From IMG/VR virus record IMGVR_UViG_3300028558_000024, positions 1 through 64,000 of that record: a stretch of 64,000 nt of DNA. One strand, given 5' to 3'. The position numbers and the translations under genes are program-made. The notes under the pieces are model-generated. The model saw nothing but the letters and a program-made list of their open reading frames with translations. It ran no database searches and was not told the origin of the DNA. Origin of the DNA: a virus. Shown piece after piece: positions 16,583 to 23,923 of this stretch (positions are counted from its first letter, which is position 1; each line of letters opens with the position of its first letter).

Positions 16583-16722
16583 GCATGTTTGACTACGCCT
16601 GCTCGGAATGCAAATTCTGCACATTCCACTGTAAATGTGATGAAACTGGTGAATGGATTAAATATCCAGATGAAGAACCTTGCCCCGATTGTGACGACGA
16701 AGCGGAGAAGCATTTGCACTAA
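16579..16722 (+). CDS. Small Cys-rich protein, 47 aa
   Basis: Coupled by ATGA to the zinc-finger peptide and by TAATG to the Dam-like gene. Contains CSECKFCTFHCKC and a C-terminal CPDCDD, enough for two metal sites. Third consecutive small Cys-rich gene. Confidence 0.5.
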   Translation: MSMFDYACSECKFCTFHCKCDETGEWIKYPDEEPCPDCDDEAEKHLH

Positions 16723-17276
16723 TGGTTAGAGTCTCAGCCGGTCCCGATTCAAAACAGGACTACCAAACCGATCCGAAATTCATTGAAGCAGCCGAAGCCA
16801 GATTCGGGCCGATCAGCTTTGATTTGGCTGCGCATAGCTTCAACACTCAACACGAGAAATACTTTTGTGCCCCTGAGCTCCGGTTTGAAAATCCTCTCGC
16901 CTATGGCGTCGATGCCTTCGCACATGACTGGGGCGAACTCAGCCAAACCCTGAAAGCTGGCACTCTCATGTGGCTAAATTGCGAGTTCAACGACTGCGAC
17001 AGTTGGGCCTACAAGTGCCGACAATCAGCCCCATATCTAAAACACGGAGTAAGAATCGGACTACTGACCCCGGCGGCCGTCGGGGCAAAATGGTACATTG
17101 AAAATGTCCACCAAAGAGGCTACAACACCATTCTGGACGGCCGGTTGACCTTCGTCGGACAAGAACACCCATTCCCCAAAGACTGCCAATTCACAATTTA
17201 TTCACGCGACGACATGAAAGGCTATGAGATTTGGCCGTGGCGCGATGAGCTTTTAAAGCGGAAGCAATTGTGTTAG
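16722..17276 (+). CDS. Dam-like phage N6-adenine methyltransferase family protein with degenerate active site
   Basis: This 184-aa protein has the layout of the phage Dam family: DYQTDPKFIEAAEARFGPISFDLAAHSFNTQHEKYF at the N-terminus (SAM-binding side), a central hydrophobic strand, then GLLTPAAVGAKWY and GRLTFVGQE. In this family the catalytic motif is (D/N)PP(F/Y) after a 'LWLN' strand. Here the equivalent site reads WLNCEFND (residues 84-91), so both prolines are replaced. Either the enzyme is inactive and acts as a binding protein, or the motif is a tolerated variant. It is last in the left early operon. Confidence 0.6.
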   Translation: MVRVSAGPDSKQDYQTDPKFIEAAEARFGPISFDLAAHSFNTQHEKYFCAPELRFENPLAYGVDAFAHDWGELSQTLKAGTLMWLNCEFNDCDSWAYKCRQSAPYLKHGVRIGLLTPAAVGAKWYIENVHQRGYNTILDGRLTFVGQEHPFPKDCQFTIYSRDDMKGYEIWPWRDELLKRKQLC

Positions 17277-17370
17277 AGAATAGACCTTAGTCAATATACA
17301 TGAGACTTTCGGCAGAAAGCATGGACAGAACACCGAGAACCGCATATATAGCGGGATACCGGACGAAAAA

Positions 17371-17420
17371 CTTTTAGTAGCGCTTTTTTAAAAAGCCGTT
17401 TACGATCATAAAACTAAAAG
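17371..17420. promoter_or_regulatory. Nested inverted repeats in AT-rich DNA upstream of the primase gene
   Basis: The 180-base gap before the primase-helicase gene holds outer arms CTTTTAGT (17371-17378) and ACTAAAAG (17413-17420). These enclose the palindrome GCTTTTTTAAAAAGC (17382-17396). A TATATA-containing stretch precedes it at about 17344. This is the only sizeable gap in the early region and could hold an origin, a promoter or an operator. The rest of the gap shows nothing clear. Confidence 0.4.
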
Positions 17421-17456
17421 ATTAGCCGAATAACCCCCAAACTTTGTCCCGCGCCA

Positions 17457-19919
17457 ATGTCACGACGCGGAAGGAAACTTGTGTCGAAAGCTGCCGAGAT
17501 TGCCCTTTTCTATACACCTGATGCTGAGATAGATTCGGAAGGCAATTACAAAATCAACTGTCCCAACCCTGGACACCCCGACAATAATCCCAGCTGCATA
17601 GTAAAGGACCGCGACAACGGCGGTGTCGCTGTTTGGTGTTTCGTCTGCCGAGATTCCCCGGCCATTCTTGCTGGTATGAAAGCTGATGGAATTTATGGAG
17701 CGCCCAAAGACCAGGGTGCAACAAGAAGAAAGATGTCGCCAAATAATCCTGCACCTATAGCGGCTCCGGTGGCACAAAAGAAAAAGAAGGAAATAAAGTA
17801 TCGCGATGAACTTCCCCAAAACCACGAAGGCAGTTTTGAATATAAGCGGAAAGGCGAAATCGCCTATGTAAAACAGCGCTATACAATCAAGGGCGAGAGA
17901 GTCTTTGGTTATTGGACCTTCGACAAAGAGAAGAATCAGTGGAAAAACACCCGAGAAGGTGTCGAGCCTATTATTTGGCAAATCGACAAAATTGAAGAAG
18001 CTGCAGCCCAGCAAGAACCGATCTTCATAGTTGAAGGCGAAAAGGATGTTCTAACAATTGAAAGAATCTCCGAAGGTGTCTTGTTTGCAACAACAAGCGA
18101 CACGTCAAGTTTCTGGCCTGAACAGCACACTGAAGCCCTAAAGGGTGCATCTTGTGTTTACATCATTCCAGACAATGACAAAGCCGGTGAAAAACACCTA
18201 AATGTTGTCGGCGCAAAACTTGTTGAGGCTGGATTTGAGACGAAAGTCATTAGACTGCCTGGCGTCAAAGACAAGGGTGATATTACAGACTGGATAGAAG
18301 AGAACGGCAAAACCTTTGAAGATCTTGTCTATGCAATGGAGGCGGCGACGCCTTTTGAACTGCCGCAAGCGGTGGAAGAACCTCAATTGAACTTCGCGTC
18401 ACTAGAAACATCCGCTAAAGAAAAGCTACCACCAATAACTAAAGATGAACTCCGGGCGAAAAGAGAACAAAAACGAAACGGCGGACTAGATCTGCTGGAC
18501 CTCGGAGATTCGCCGGCGGGCGACATCGCAAACGGGAAAAGGCTAATTCGTTTTGCCGACGGGAATCTCAAATGGGCGACCGAGGGCATTTGGTGTCGAT
18601 ACCAAGACGGCATCTGGCGGCAAACTGATGACAGGCAGGTTGAAGTGAGTGGAATGGCTCAGCAAGTAATGCCGCTTATAACAAAGGAAGCCGAAGCCTT
18701 AGAAGGCATTGCCGATCATGCGCTGCAAAAAGAAATGGTGAAATGGGCCAAGGAATGCAACACGCATTTGGTTCGAGTTAAAGCCATGGTCGAAGCCGCG
18801 AAACCTCATGCTATGTGCTCGATTAAGGATTTCGACAATGAGAAACATATCGTCAACCTCAAAAATGTGCTGGTTGATCTAAGAACCGGAAAGGCGATGC
18901 CGCACGACAGAGCGCGGATGAATATGAAGCAGATCGGCATTAATTACAATCCGAATGCTGATTCTCCGGATTGGCGCGAATTCATTGAGCAAATTACCAA
19001 CGGTGATTATGAAAAAGCTGCTTTCATTCAAAAGATGGCCGGATATTCATTAACCGGCGAAACCAAAGAGCAAAAGGCGATATTTCTGCACGGGCCGGGC
19101 GGGAACGGTAAAGGCATCCTGGTCAATACCTTGCTTAAGGTCAATCAGGGGTACGGTACGATGGCGCGGAAAGAGATGTTTATGCAAACGCATTTGAAAG
19201 ACCATTCGGATAATGCGTCGGTACTGCTGGGCAAGCGATTCGTCTCCATTAGTGAAATTGAACAGAAAGACAGGATCAATCAAGGCTTCTTTAAAGACGT
19301 GACCGGAGGCGACAGGGTTCGTGGCCGGTTGATGCGCTGTGAATCGTTTGAGTATTTCCCTGAAGCGAAGTTATGGTTCTCGACCAACTTCCTGCCTGGA
19401 ATCGACGATTCTTCGGAATCGGTCTGGAGAAGAATTCTTGTTGTGAACCTTGATCAAATCTTCGACAATCCAGATGTAAATTTAGCCGATCGCCTATCCA
19501 CTCCCGAAAACCTTGAGGGTATTTTGAAATGGATAATTGATGGTGCGGGAGCCTGGTACAGAGAAGGTCTATGTCCGCCACGAATAATTATTGATGACAC
19601 CAAAGCATATAGAGGCGATCAAGATCGACTCGGTAATTATTTGGCTGAGTGTGTCGAATTCGGGCCTTATGAATGCACAACCAAGGATTTCTTTGAAGAT
19701 TGGTCCATTTACTGTAAGGCGGGTAATTTCCATCCCGGACAACTCATGCCTTTCGGCAAGAATTTAAAGAACCGCGTTTTGCGTGAGAAATTGGCAGTTG
19801 AGCCAAAAAAATGGACTAATGGGAATGGTTTCTCTGGGATGATTCCGACTCGAGTCAAAGAAAGAGAAGCCAGTGGGAACTATTTGGGCAAGCGCACAGA
19901 GAAAGAAGACGAAGATTAG
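17457..19919 (+). CDS. Primase-helicase (CHC2-like zinc region, TOPRIM, D5_N/SF3 helicase)
   Basis: The 820-aa replication protein has, in order: a zinc-finger region CPNPGHPDNNPSC ... CFVC (residues 30-65); a TOPRIM domain with IFIVEGEKDVLT and YIIPDNDKAGEKH (about 190-275); a D5_N-type region (about 400-520); and an SF3 helicase with Walker A GPGGNGKG (about 545-552), a later SISEIE acidic motif and SESVWRRI. The C-terminus carries a winged-helix-like stretch (FFEDWSIYCKAG). It would prime and unwind DNA at the fork. A GTG at 17481 with GGAAGGAAA upstream is a better-supported start than the ATG at 17457. Confidence 0.88.
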   Translation: MSRRGRKLVSKAAEIALFYTPDAEIDSEGNYKINCPNPGHPDNNPSCIVKDRDNGGVAVWCFVCRDSPAILAGMKADGIYGAPKDQGATRRKMSPNNPAPIAAPVAQKKKKEIKYRDELPQNHEGSFEYKRKGEIAYVKQRYTIKGERVFGYWTFDKEKNQWKNTREGVEPIIWQIDKIEEAAAQQEPIFIVEGEKDVLTIERISEGVLFATTSDTSSFWPEQHTEALKGASCVYIIPDNDKAGEKHLNVVGAKLVEAGFETKVIRLPGVKDKGDITDWIEENGKTFEDLVYAMEAATPFELPQAVEEPQLNFASLETSAKEKLPPITKDELRAKREQKRNGGLDLLDLGDSPAGDIANGKRLIRFADGNLKWATEGIWCRYQDGIWRQTDDRQVEVSGMAQQVMPLITKEAEALEGIADHALQKEMVKWAKECNTHLVRVKAMVEAAKPHAMCSIKDFDNEKHIVNLKNVLVDLRTGKAMPHDRARMNMKQIGINYNPNADSPDWREFIEQITNGDYEKAAFIQKMAGYSLTGETKEQKAIFLHGPGGNGKGILVNTLLKVNQGYGTMARKEMFMQTHLKDHSDNASVLLGKRFVSISEIEQKDRINQGFFKDVTGGDRVRGRLMRCESFEYFPEAKLWFSTNFLPGIDDSSESVWRRILVVNLDQIFDNPDVNLADRLSTPENLEGILKWIIDGAGAWYREGLCPPRIIIDDTKAYRGDQDRLGNYLAECVEFGPYECTTKDFFEDWSIYCKAGNFHPGQLMPFGKNLKNRVLREKLAVEPKKWTNGNGFSGMIPTRVKEREASGNYLGKRTEKEDED

Positions 19920-19977
19920 TTTTGCCGCTTGAGTTGAATGAAATTACGCTGCTCTTAATTCCATGAGAGCCGTAAAA

Positions 19978-20511
19978 ATGTCATTTGATTACAAATCAGA
20001 CCCCCGCTTTGAAAAACTCGTCGGCTATGTGCTGAAAAGCGAAGGCGGATTTGTTAATGACCCGCACGACAAAGGCGGGCCAACCAAGTGCGGCATCGCT
20101 CTTAACTTCAACAATCTAATTTGCCGGCAATTCGGTATCGTCGACGCTAATACAATGCGCGACATAATGACGCCTGAAATTGCCAAGAAAATCTATTTCC
20201 ACAAATACTGGACATCAGTCGGCTGTGAAAGAATTGCGTCAGATCGGCTGGCATATATCCATTTTGATTGTGCCGTAAATTGTGGCGTTGGCGCTGCATC
20301 ATCGGTCCTGATTCATTTGACCAATGGAAACAAATTGCCTTATTTCGAGGCTGAAGGCAAAAACGCTGCATTGTGGGAACAAGCGTTCAAAGAATATGAC
20401 GAGGCCCGGCGAAGATATTACAATCGATGCCGCGACAAAGACCGCTACCTGAAAGGCTGGTTGAATCGGTTGGCATTTGTTGAGAAAGTTGCCAAAACGT
20501 TGCCGGATTAA
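19978..20511 (+). CDS. Endolysin, GH108-type N-acetylmuramidase
   Basis: The motif EGGFVNDPHDKGGPTKCGI (residues 22-40) is the signature of GH108 muramidases; the first Glu is the catalytic residue. It is followed by IYFHKYWTSVGCERIASDRLAYIHFDCAVNCG, and the C-terminal YLKGWLNRL matches the family's peptidoglycan-binding end. Length 177 aa is typical. No signal peptide is visible, so release should need a holin. The two-membrane-segment protein at 59,165 is the best holin candidate. An upstream ATG at 19963 would add five residues but lacks a ribosome-binding site. Confidence 0.9.
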   Translation: MSFDYKSDPRFEKLVGYVLKSEGGFVNDPHDKGGPTKCGIALNFNNLICRQFGIVDANTMRDIMTPEIAKKIYFHKYWTSVGCERIASDRLAYIHFDCAVNCGVGAASSVLIHLTNGNKLPYFEAEGKNAALWEQAFKEYDEARRRYYNRCRDKDRYLKGWLNRLAFVEKVAKTLPD

Positions 20512-20519
20512 CCGGCAAC
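20499..20519. terminator. Perfect hairpin holding both convergent stop codons
   Basis: GTTGCCGG (20499-20506), loop ATTAA, CCGGCAAC (20512-20519). The TAA of the endolysin and the TAA of the reverse-strand gene both lie in the 5-base loop. The position between convergent genes fits a bidirectional terminator, but the T-run is short (only GTTTT on the minus side), so it may instead be an mRNA 3'-end stabiliser. Confidence 0.5.
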
Positions 20520-20711
20520 CTGCAACATGGAAGCGGCGAAAGCTTCATGATCAAACTTAGGCTTAAGCGGGCTTAGTGTGCTGAGAGCAAATTCGACAAG
20601 TTCGTCTTCTGTCCACAAATACGGGCGAGACAAGGGGCTCAAAACAGATATTGCCTGCCTTGTAATGGCGGCGATTTGCTTCTTCTGTTCGGCTGAAAGT
20701 TCATTGTTCAT
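20508..20711 (-). CDS. Hypothetical protein, 67 aa (reverse strand)
   Basis: Helical protein starting MNNELSAEQKKQIAAITRQ. It converges with the endolysin gene with a 4-base overlap. No family recognised. It is the last gene of the reverse-strand block. Confidence 0.5.
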   Translation of the reverse strand: MNNELSAEQKKQIAAITRQAISVLSPLSRPYLWTEDELVEFALSTLSPLKPKFDHEAFAASMLQVAG

Positions 20712-20723
20712 CTAGCTATTCTA

Positions 20724-20960
20724 CTACGACAACAAGGCCTGTAAATCCGACGCCAAAGACAACAAAGGCCCATCGACTGGACGACGATTTTTTAAAATGT
20801 GCCGCCGATTACGACGAATCTCACATCCAGTCGCATCAACAAGAGAAGTATTGCGGTTGGAAATTGAGTGAACGTACAAAACAGTTTCGGAATCGATTGA
20901 AATGCGATCCAGGAAACTATCGGCACAGCACGGACAAAGGCGTTTAACGAGAGTGCTCAT
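20724..20960 (-). CDS. Zinc-knuckle hypothetical protein, 78 aa (reverse strand)
   Basis: Translation from the ATG at 20960 gives STLVKRLCPCCADSFLD then a beta-rich tail with EIRRNRRHILKNRRP. A longer start at 21029 would overlap the upstream gene by 38 bases. The CPCC knuckle and the basic C-terminus suggest nucleic-acid binding, which is an inference. Confidence 0.45.
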   Translation of the reverse strand: MSTLVKRLCPCCADSFLDRISIDSETVLYVHSISNRNTSLVDATGCEIRRNRRHILKNRRPVDGPLLSLASDLQALLS

Positions 20961-20991
20961 ATGCTGGTATTGTGCCCGGTGGCAGCCGGAT

Positions 20992-21282
20992 TTAGTCGTC
21001 AAAAATGGGATCTGCCATTCTTGCCACAATTGTCAAAATCGGGCCTTGTTCATCAACAAACGGATAGATTCCGTAGATTTCATAACCTCGGTCTTCCATC
21101 TTGTTAAGGTCGGCTTTTAGCTGGTCACCGGGACGCGAATGATCGCAAGCCCAATACCACCGCTCTGTCTTGTAATAATCGGAGCCGTCAGTCGTTAATT
21201 CGAAAACGCCTTGCTTGGCCAATGGCAGTTCCGTCATAGCGCGGCGGCGAGAAAACAATGAATCGTAGTCTGTATCTGGCAT
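20992..21282 (-). CDS. Hypothetical protein, 96 aa (reverse strand)
   Basis: The ATG at 21282 follows GGAAGG on the minus strand, better than the longer start at 21321. The sequence includes YKTERWYWACDHSRPGDQLKADLNKMEDRGYEIYGIYPF, a compact alpha/beta domain. No family recognised. Confidence 0.55.
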   Translation of the reverse strand: MPDTDYDSLFSRRRAMTELPLAKQGVFELTTDGSDYYKTERWYWACDHSRPGDQLKADLNKMEDRGYEIYGIYPFVDEQGPILTIVARMADPIFDD

Positions 21283-21286
21283 AGCC

Positions 21287-21823
21287 TTACCTTCCTTTTT
21301 GAGATTCGAAGAAACCGTCAAAGGCCTCTTTCATATACCGATAAACCAAAACCTCAAGATCGTCGACTGGATAGCCGGATTTCGACATGTCATCCAATTG
21401 CTTAAGCTTAGATTTGAGGAAAGAACCAAACTGCGGCATTTTGTCGTCGAGCTCTAATTGGACGATCTTGACTTGCTTTGGAGACTTATTTACCTTAATA
21501 AACCGCTTTTGTATTCCGATCCGATGTTGATGCTCGTGGCGAAATTTTGCGGACAAGGTGGCCTTTTGTAGCGAATCAACATGAAAGCGATATGAGACAC
21601 CCAAGCGGTCACGAATCTTTTCCTCGACAAGCGATGCAACAATCTTTCCAAAAAGCTGCATAGAAGGAATTTCAATTTCTTGCACGAGGCACCATTTTTC
21701 AAATCCTTTGAACAATTCGCCCGCACGCATCGTAATTGCAAGCCTACATTCCCGATTCGCCCGCCCATACTCGATTATGTAGATGTAGATCGCGCAAGTG
21801 CTGCAATCCGTTGTATTTTCCAT
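21287..21823 (-). CDS. Protein with primase C-terminal-like winged-helix segment, 178 aa (reverse strand)
   Basis: ATG at 21823 (MENTTDC); a GCGGAG element lies upstream on the minus strand. Residues 35-85 read 'LFKGFEKWC....IPSMQLFGKIV....IRDRLGVSYRFH'. This has the spacing of the small winged-helix domain at the C-terminus of phage and satellite D5-type primases ('L...F..W......+....FG..L.....K.+...G..Y'). The rest is charged and helical. A DNA-binding role at the adjacent motif array is plausible but inferred. It is probably the first gene of the three- or four-gene minus-strand operon. Confidence 0.5.
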   Translation of the reverse strand: MENTTDCSTCAIYIYIIEYGRANRECRLAITMRAGELFKGFEKWCLVQEIEIPSMQLFGKIVASLVEEKIRDRLGVSYRFHVDSLQKATLSAKFRHEHQHRIGIQKRFIKVNKSPKQVKIVQLELDDKMPQFGSFLKSKLKQLDDMSKSGYPVDDLEVLVYRYMKEAFDGFFESQKGR

Positions 21824-22012
21824 TAATCCCAAACTCCGCAATGCCGTTGCTCTATGTAGGCTGTGACCATAACAAGATCGGTCATGTGCCTTCAACATAC
21901 ATCAAGAACACGAAATGCAATCACTAAATAGACTCTCATTCTTCGCTGAATTTCAAAGGACAAAAAAGCATCAAATCGCTGAAATGCCCAAAGTTCGTTC
22001 GGCGACCAAGTC

Positions 22013-22292
22013 TGCCTCCATATGCCTCCATACCATTTGCTTAGTTAAAACACTGAACTGCGCCGACTCTTACTAAAATATGGAGGCATGGAGGCAGCTT
22101 TCTTTATCTCTGAAATACAAGTGTCTTGTATAAGTGTCTAGCCGTACTACTCTCTTTGTCTTCTTTTTCTTTTATTGTATAAATCAAGAAAATGCCTCCA
22201 TTGCCTCCATTAAGTCTGAAAAAGCAACAAACACCATAGATTCGGGATGGAGGCAAAAATCAAATGCCTCCATTTTGCCTCCATTGCCTCCA
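22013..22292. repeat. Iteron-like array of TGCCTCCAT / ATGGAGGCA motifs
   Basis: The 9-base motif TGCCTCCAT occurs at 22013, 22023, 22193, 22202, 22265 and 22276, with a one-mismatch copy at 22285. The inverse ATGGAGGCA occurs at 22080, 22088 and 22247. Copies sit in pairs, some tail-to-head with a shared base. They fill a 597-base gap (21,824-22,420) with no convincing gene. The array lies upstream of the minus-strand gene at 21,823 and downstream of the recombinase. Direct repeats AAGTGTCT at about 22,119 and 22,131 lie inside it. Confidence 0.85.
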
Positions 22293-22362
22293 CAAGAATT
22301 AAATGACTCGCAAGTCAGTTATGTAACCCTGTTGCATATACGTTTTTAATGAGTCTAAATCG

Positions 22363-22391
22363 CAATAAAAACAGGCGAGTCATCCCCGCCC
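22363..22391 (-). terminator. Rho-independent terminator of the serine recombinase gene
   Basis: On the minus strand, a GGGCG / CGCCT stem (about 5 pairs, one G-U) with a 9-base loop is followed by GTTTTTATT, 30-60 bases past the recombinase stop. The same bases also take part in a wider inverted repeat ATGACTCGC (22303-22311) / GCGAGTCAT (22375-22383). Confidence 0.5.
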
Positions 22392-22420
22392 GTGGTGATT
22401 GGTAGTCGATTGGATATGCT

Positions 22421-23005
22421 TTAGGCGTTCCGCTTCGAAATCGCCAAGACCGTGTTGGGGCTGATGTGCAATTCAGCGGCGATCCAGCGGTAGCTGCGAC
22501 CTTCCGAAATCAATTCCATCACGCGTTTGTCGTTGGTTGTCGTGGTTCCGCTTGGACGGCCGAGGGTTTTGCCTTTGCGCTTCGCTTCTTCGAGTCCCGA
22601 CATTACGCGTTCGCGAATCAAATCCTTTTCAAATTCGGCGAAGGCACCCATAACCGTTGCAATCATCTTGCCTTGTGCGGTCGACAGATCGAACGTCATG
22701 CCAGTTTGGGCAATCAAACTCACGCCAACCGATTGCAATGCGCTGAGCGTTTCAATTAGGTCGATTGTTGAGCGTCCCCAACGGGACATCTCTGTGACGA
22801 GGACAACATCAATCTTTCTAGCTTGTGCAAGGTCCAATACTTTCTTGCGTTCTGCGCGGTCCCGCTTGCCGCCAGATGCCTTTTCAGTGTAGATGCCTAT
22901 TACTTCATAGCCTGCCTTGGCTGCATATTGCTGTAGGTCTGCTATTTGGCGTGCGCAGTCCTGGTCTTTGGTTGAGACTCTGGCATAGATTGCTGCTTGT
23001 ACCAA
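22421..23005 (-). CDS. Small serine recombinase (resolvase/invertase family)
   Basis: This 194-aa protein has the full small-serine-recombinase layout. IYARVST carries the nucleophile Ser 11; KASGGKRDRAERKKV, LVTEMSRWGRS and the E-helix region GKMIATVMGAFAEFEKDLIRERV follow; the C-terminal helix-turn-helix is SYRWIAAELHISPNTVLAI. The start is TTG at 23005 with GAGGGGGA on the minus strand. Such enzymes resolve cointegrates or dimers, or invert segments; they are not typical phage integrases. A palindrome that could be its site lies 56 bases upstream. Confidence 0.93.
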   Translation of the reverse strand: MVQAAIYARVSTKDQDCARQIADLQQYAAKAGYEVIGIYTEKASGGKRDRAERKKVLDLAQARKIDVVLVTEMSRWGRSTIDLIETLSALQSVGVSLIAQTGMTFDLSTAQGKMIATVMGAFAEFEKDLIRERVMSGLEEAKRKGKTLGRPSGTTTTNDKRVMELISEGRSYRWIAAELHISPNTVLAISKRNA

Positions 23006-23060
23006 TTAATCCCCCTCGACCTGTATGGCTGGTCATGCCCGTCCGTTGGTATGGATATAG

Positions 23061-23092
23061 TGTAACTCCAAAACAGATGTTTTATAGTTACA
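23061..23092. promoter_or_regulatory. 32-bp near-perfect palindrome, candidate recombinase site
   Basis: Left arm TGTAACTCCAAAACA (23061-23075), central GA, right arm TGTTTTATAGTTACA (23078-23092). Thirteen of fifteen arm positions are symmetric. Small serine recombinases cut at a central dinucleotide in an imperfect palindrome of about 28-30 bp, usually close to their own gene. The site lies in the recombinase promoter region, so it may also be an operator. Confidence 0.6.
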
Positions 23093-23096
23093 CCTC

Positions 23097-23363
23097 ATGC
23101 AATTAACCTTTGCATCAACTGCGCATCGCACCAACAATCAATACATGGACACAGAGCAACCCCTCAATCCATCAATAGATAGAACGACCGCAGCACCGAA
23201 CAAGGACTGCGCCTGGTGTGCTGGTATGGGCGGATATAGGGCACAGCCCTGCATCTGCCAATGCCTCAATCCATGCTGCAATCCATTAAGTGATAGCGAT
23301 GTGGACAGAGCAACAGCCCGAGAAGCCGCACTAGACGTGCTCTTCGGCGATAAGAAAGTTTAG
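23097..23363 (+). CDS. Cys-rich hypothetical protein, 88 aa
   Basis: Starts at ATG 23097 or ATG 23145. The middle has CAWCAGMGGYRAQPCICQCLNPCC, eight cysteines in 30 residues, with a CAWCxGxGG knuckle like DnaJ-type zinc ribbons. The stop lies in a GC-rich hairpin. It is transcribed away from the recombinase. Confidence 0.5.
   Translation: MQLTFASTAHRTNNQYMDTEQPLNPSIDRTTAAPNKDCAWCAGMGGYRAQPCICQCLNPCCNPLSDSDVDRATAREAALDVLFGDKKV
23100..23118. repeat. 19-bp direct repeat, left copy
   Basis: CAATTAACCTTTGCATCAA occurs here and again, identically, at 29951-29969. Chance identity of this length in 64 kb is unlikely (about 0.01 expected). This copy begins 8 bases after the palindrome. Confidence 0.75.
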
Positions 23364-23396
23364 GGGGCACCCCCTAAATGGAGGGACGAACCTCCG
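23359..23396 (+). terminator. Two GC-rich hairpins after the Cys-rich gene
   Basis: TTTAGGGGG (23359-23367) pairs with CCCCCTAAA (23370-23378) with a minimal loop. A second stem, GGAGG / CCTCC with a 6-base loop, spans about 23380-23396. No T-run follows directly, although a T7 stretch lies near 23,430. Factor-independent termination is possible but not certain. Confidence 0.35.
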
Positions 23397-23447
23397 AGCG
23401 GCGTTACCCCCTCCCTCAAATTTTCCAATTTTTTTGGAGTATATACA

Positions 23448-23672
23448 TTGCATATACGTATTAACACTTTCCTGATCGCCTCAGTTTTCCTGCTTTCCTC
23501 GCTGTTTGTTGCCCCTCTACCGTCCGAAGCGAAAGGTCTTGGACGTAAATTACTCGGCGCCCCTTTTTGGGCTGTTGGTTTTGTCGCGACTCTTGTTGCT
23601 GATGTGACGTTGGTTCCTTTGAAGGACGGCGCGTTGCATTACGTTCGCAAGCCTGCGGTTCGGGGGTGGTAG
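23448..23672 (+). CDS. Secreted small protein, 74 aa
   Basis: TTG start at 23448 after GGAG. A signal peptide (INTFLIASVFLLSSLFVAPLPSEA) with a likely cut after SEA is followed by a second hydrophobic segment (APFWAVGFVATLVADVTLVPL). Exported or membrane-anchored; family unknown. Confidence 0.5.
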   Translation: MHIRINTFLIASVFLLSSLFVAPLPSEAKGLGRKLLGAPFWAVGFVATLVADVTLVPLKDGALHYVRKPAVRGW

Positions 23673-23674
23673 TG

Positions 23675-23923
23675 ATGGACGCCATTCTCAACGCCCTTCG
23701 CAATTCCGAATCACCTGCTGTTTTAGAGAAGATGGTTCTTTTCTTCTTTTACGACCAGGTGCTTGTAATGGATCGTCCTGCTGATAAGGCGATGGAAATT
23801 GCAAAGAAAGAGACTGAGATATTTATGCAATCGCTTGAATTGCTCGATGCTGAGCCGCTGCCGGTTCCAACTGAGCATCATTGCGGTTTAGATCCTTGTC
23901 CAACTGCGGGGTGTTCTGAGTAA
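23675..23923 (+). CDS. Hypothetical protein, 82 aa
   Basis: ATG at 23675, nested in a GTGGTAGTGATG cluster. Helical, with a hydrophobic patch (MVLFFFYDQVLVMD) and a Cys-containing C-terminus. ATG-coupled to the next gene (TAATG). Confidence 0.5.
   Translation: MDAILNALRNSESPAVLEKMVLFFFYDQVLVMDRPADKAMEIAKKETEIFMQSLELLDAEPLPVPTEHHCGLDPCPTAGCSE

Noticed and set aside
20724-20960. RRNRRH segment similar to the end of retroelement polyproteins
   Set aside because: Only a few residues match, with no reverse transcriptase, integrase or RNase H context, so it is taken as chance or a basic nucleic-acid-binding tail.
22134-22349. Open frame of 71 codons on the plus strand inside the motif array
   Set aside because: It is coded largely by the TGCCTCCAT repeats and Phe-rich low-complexity sequence, has no convincing ribosome-binding site and no folded look.
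22421-23005. Serine recombinase as phage integrase
   Set aside because: It is the small resolvase/invertase type (194 aa) without the large C-terminal domains of phage serine integrases, and no attachment core was recognisable. Lysogeny cannot be inferred from it.
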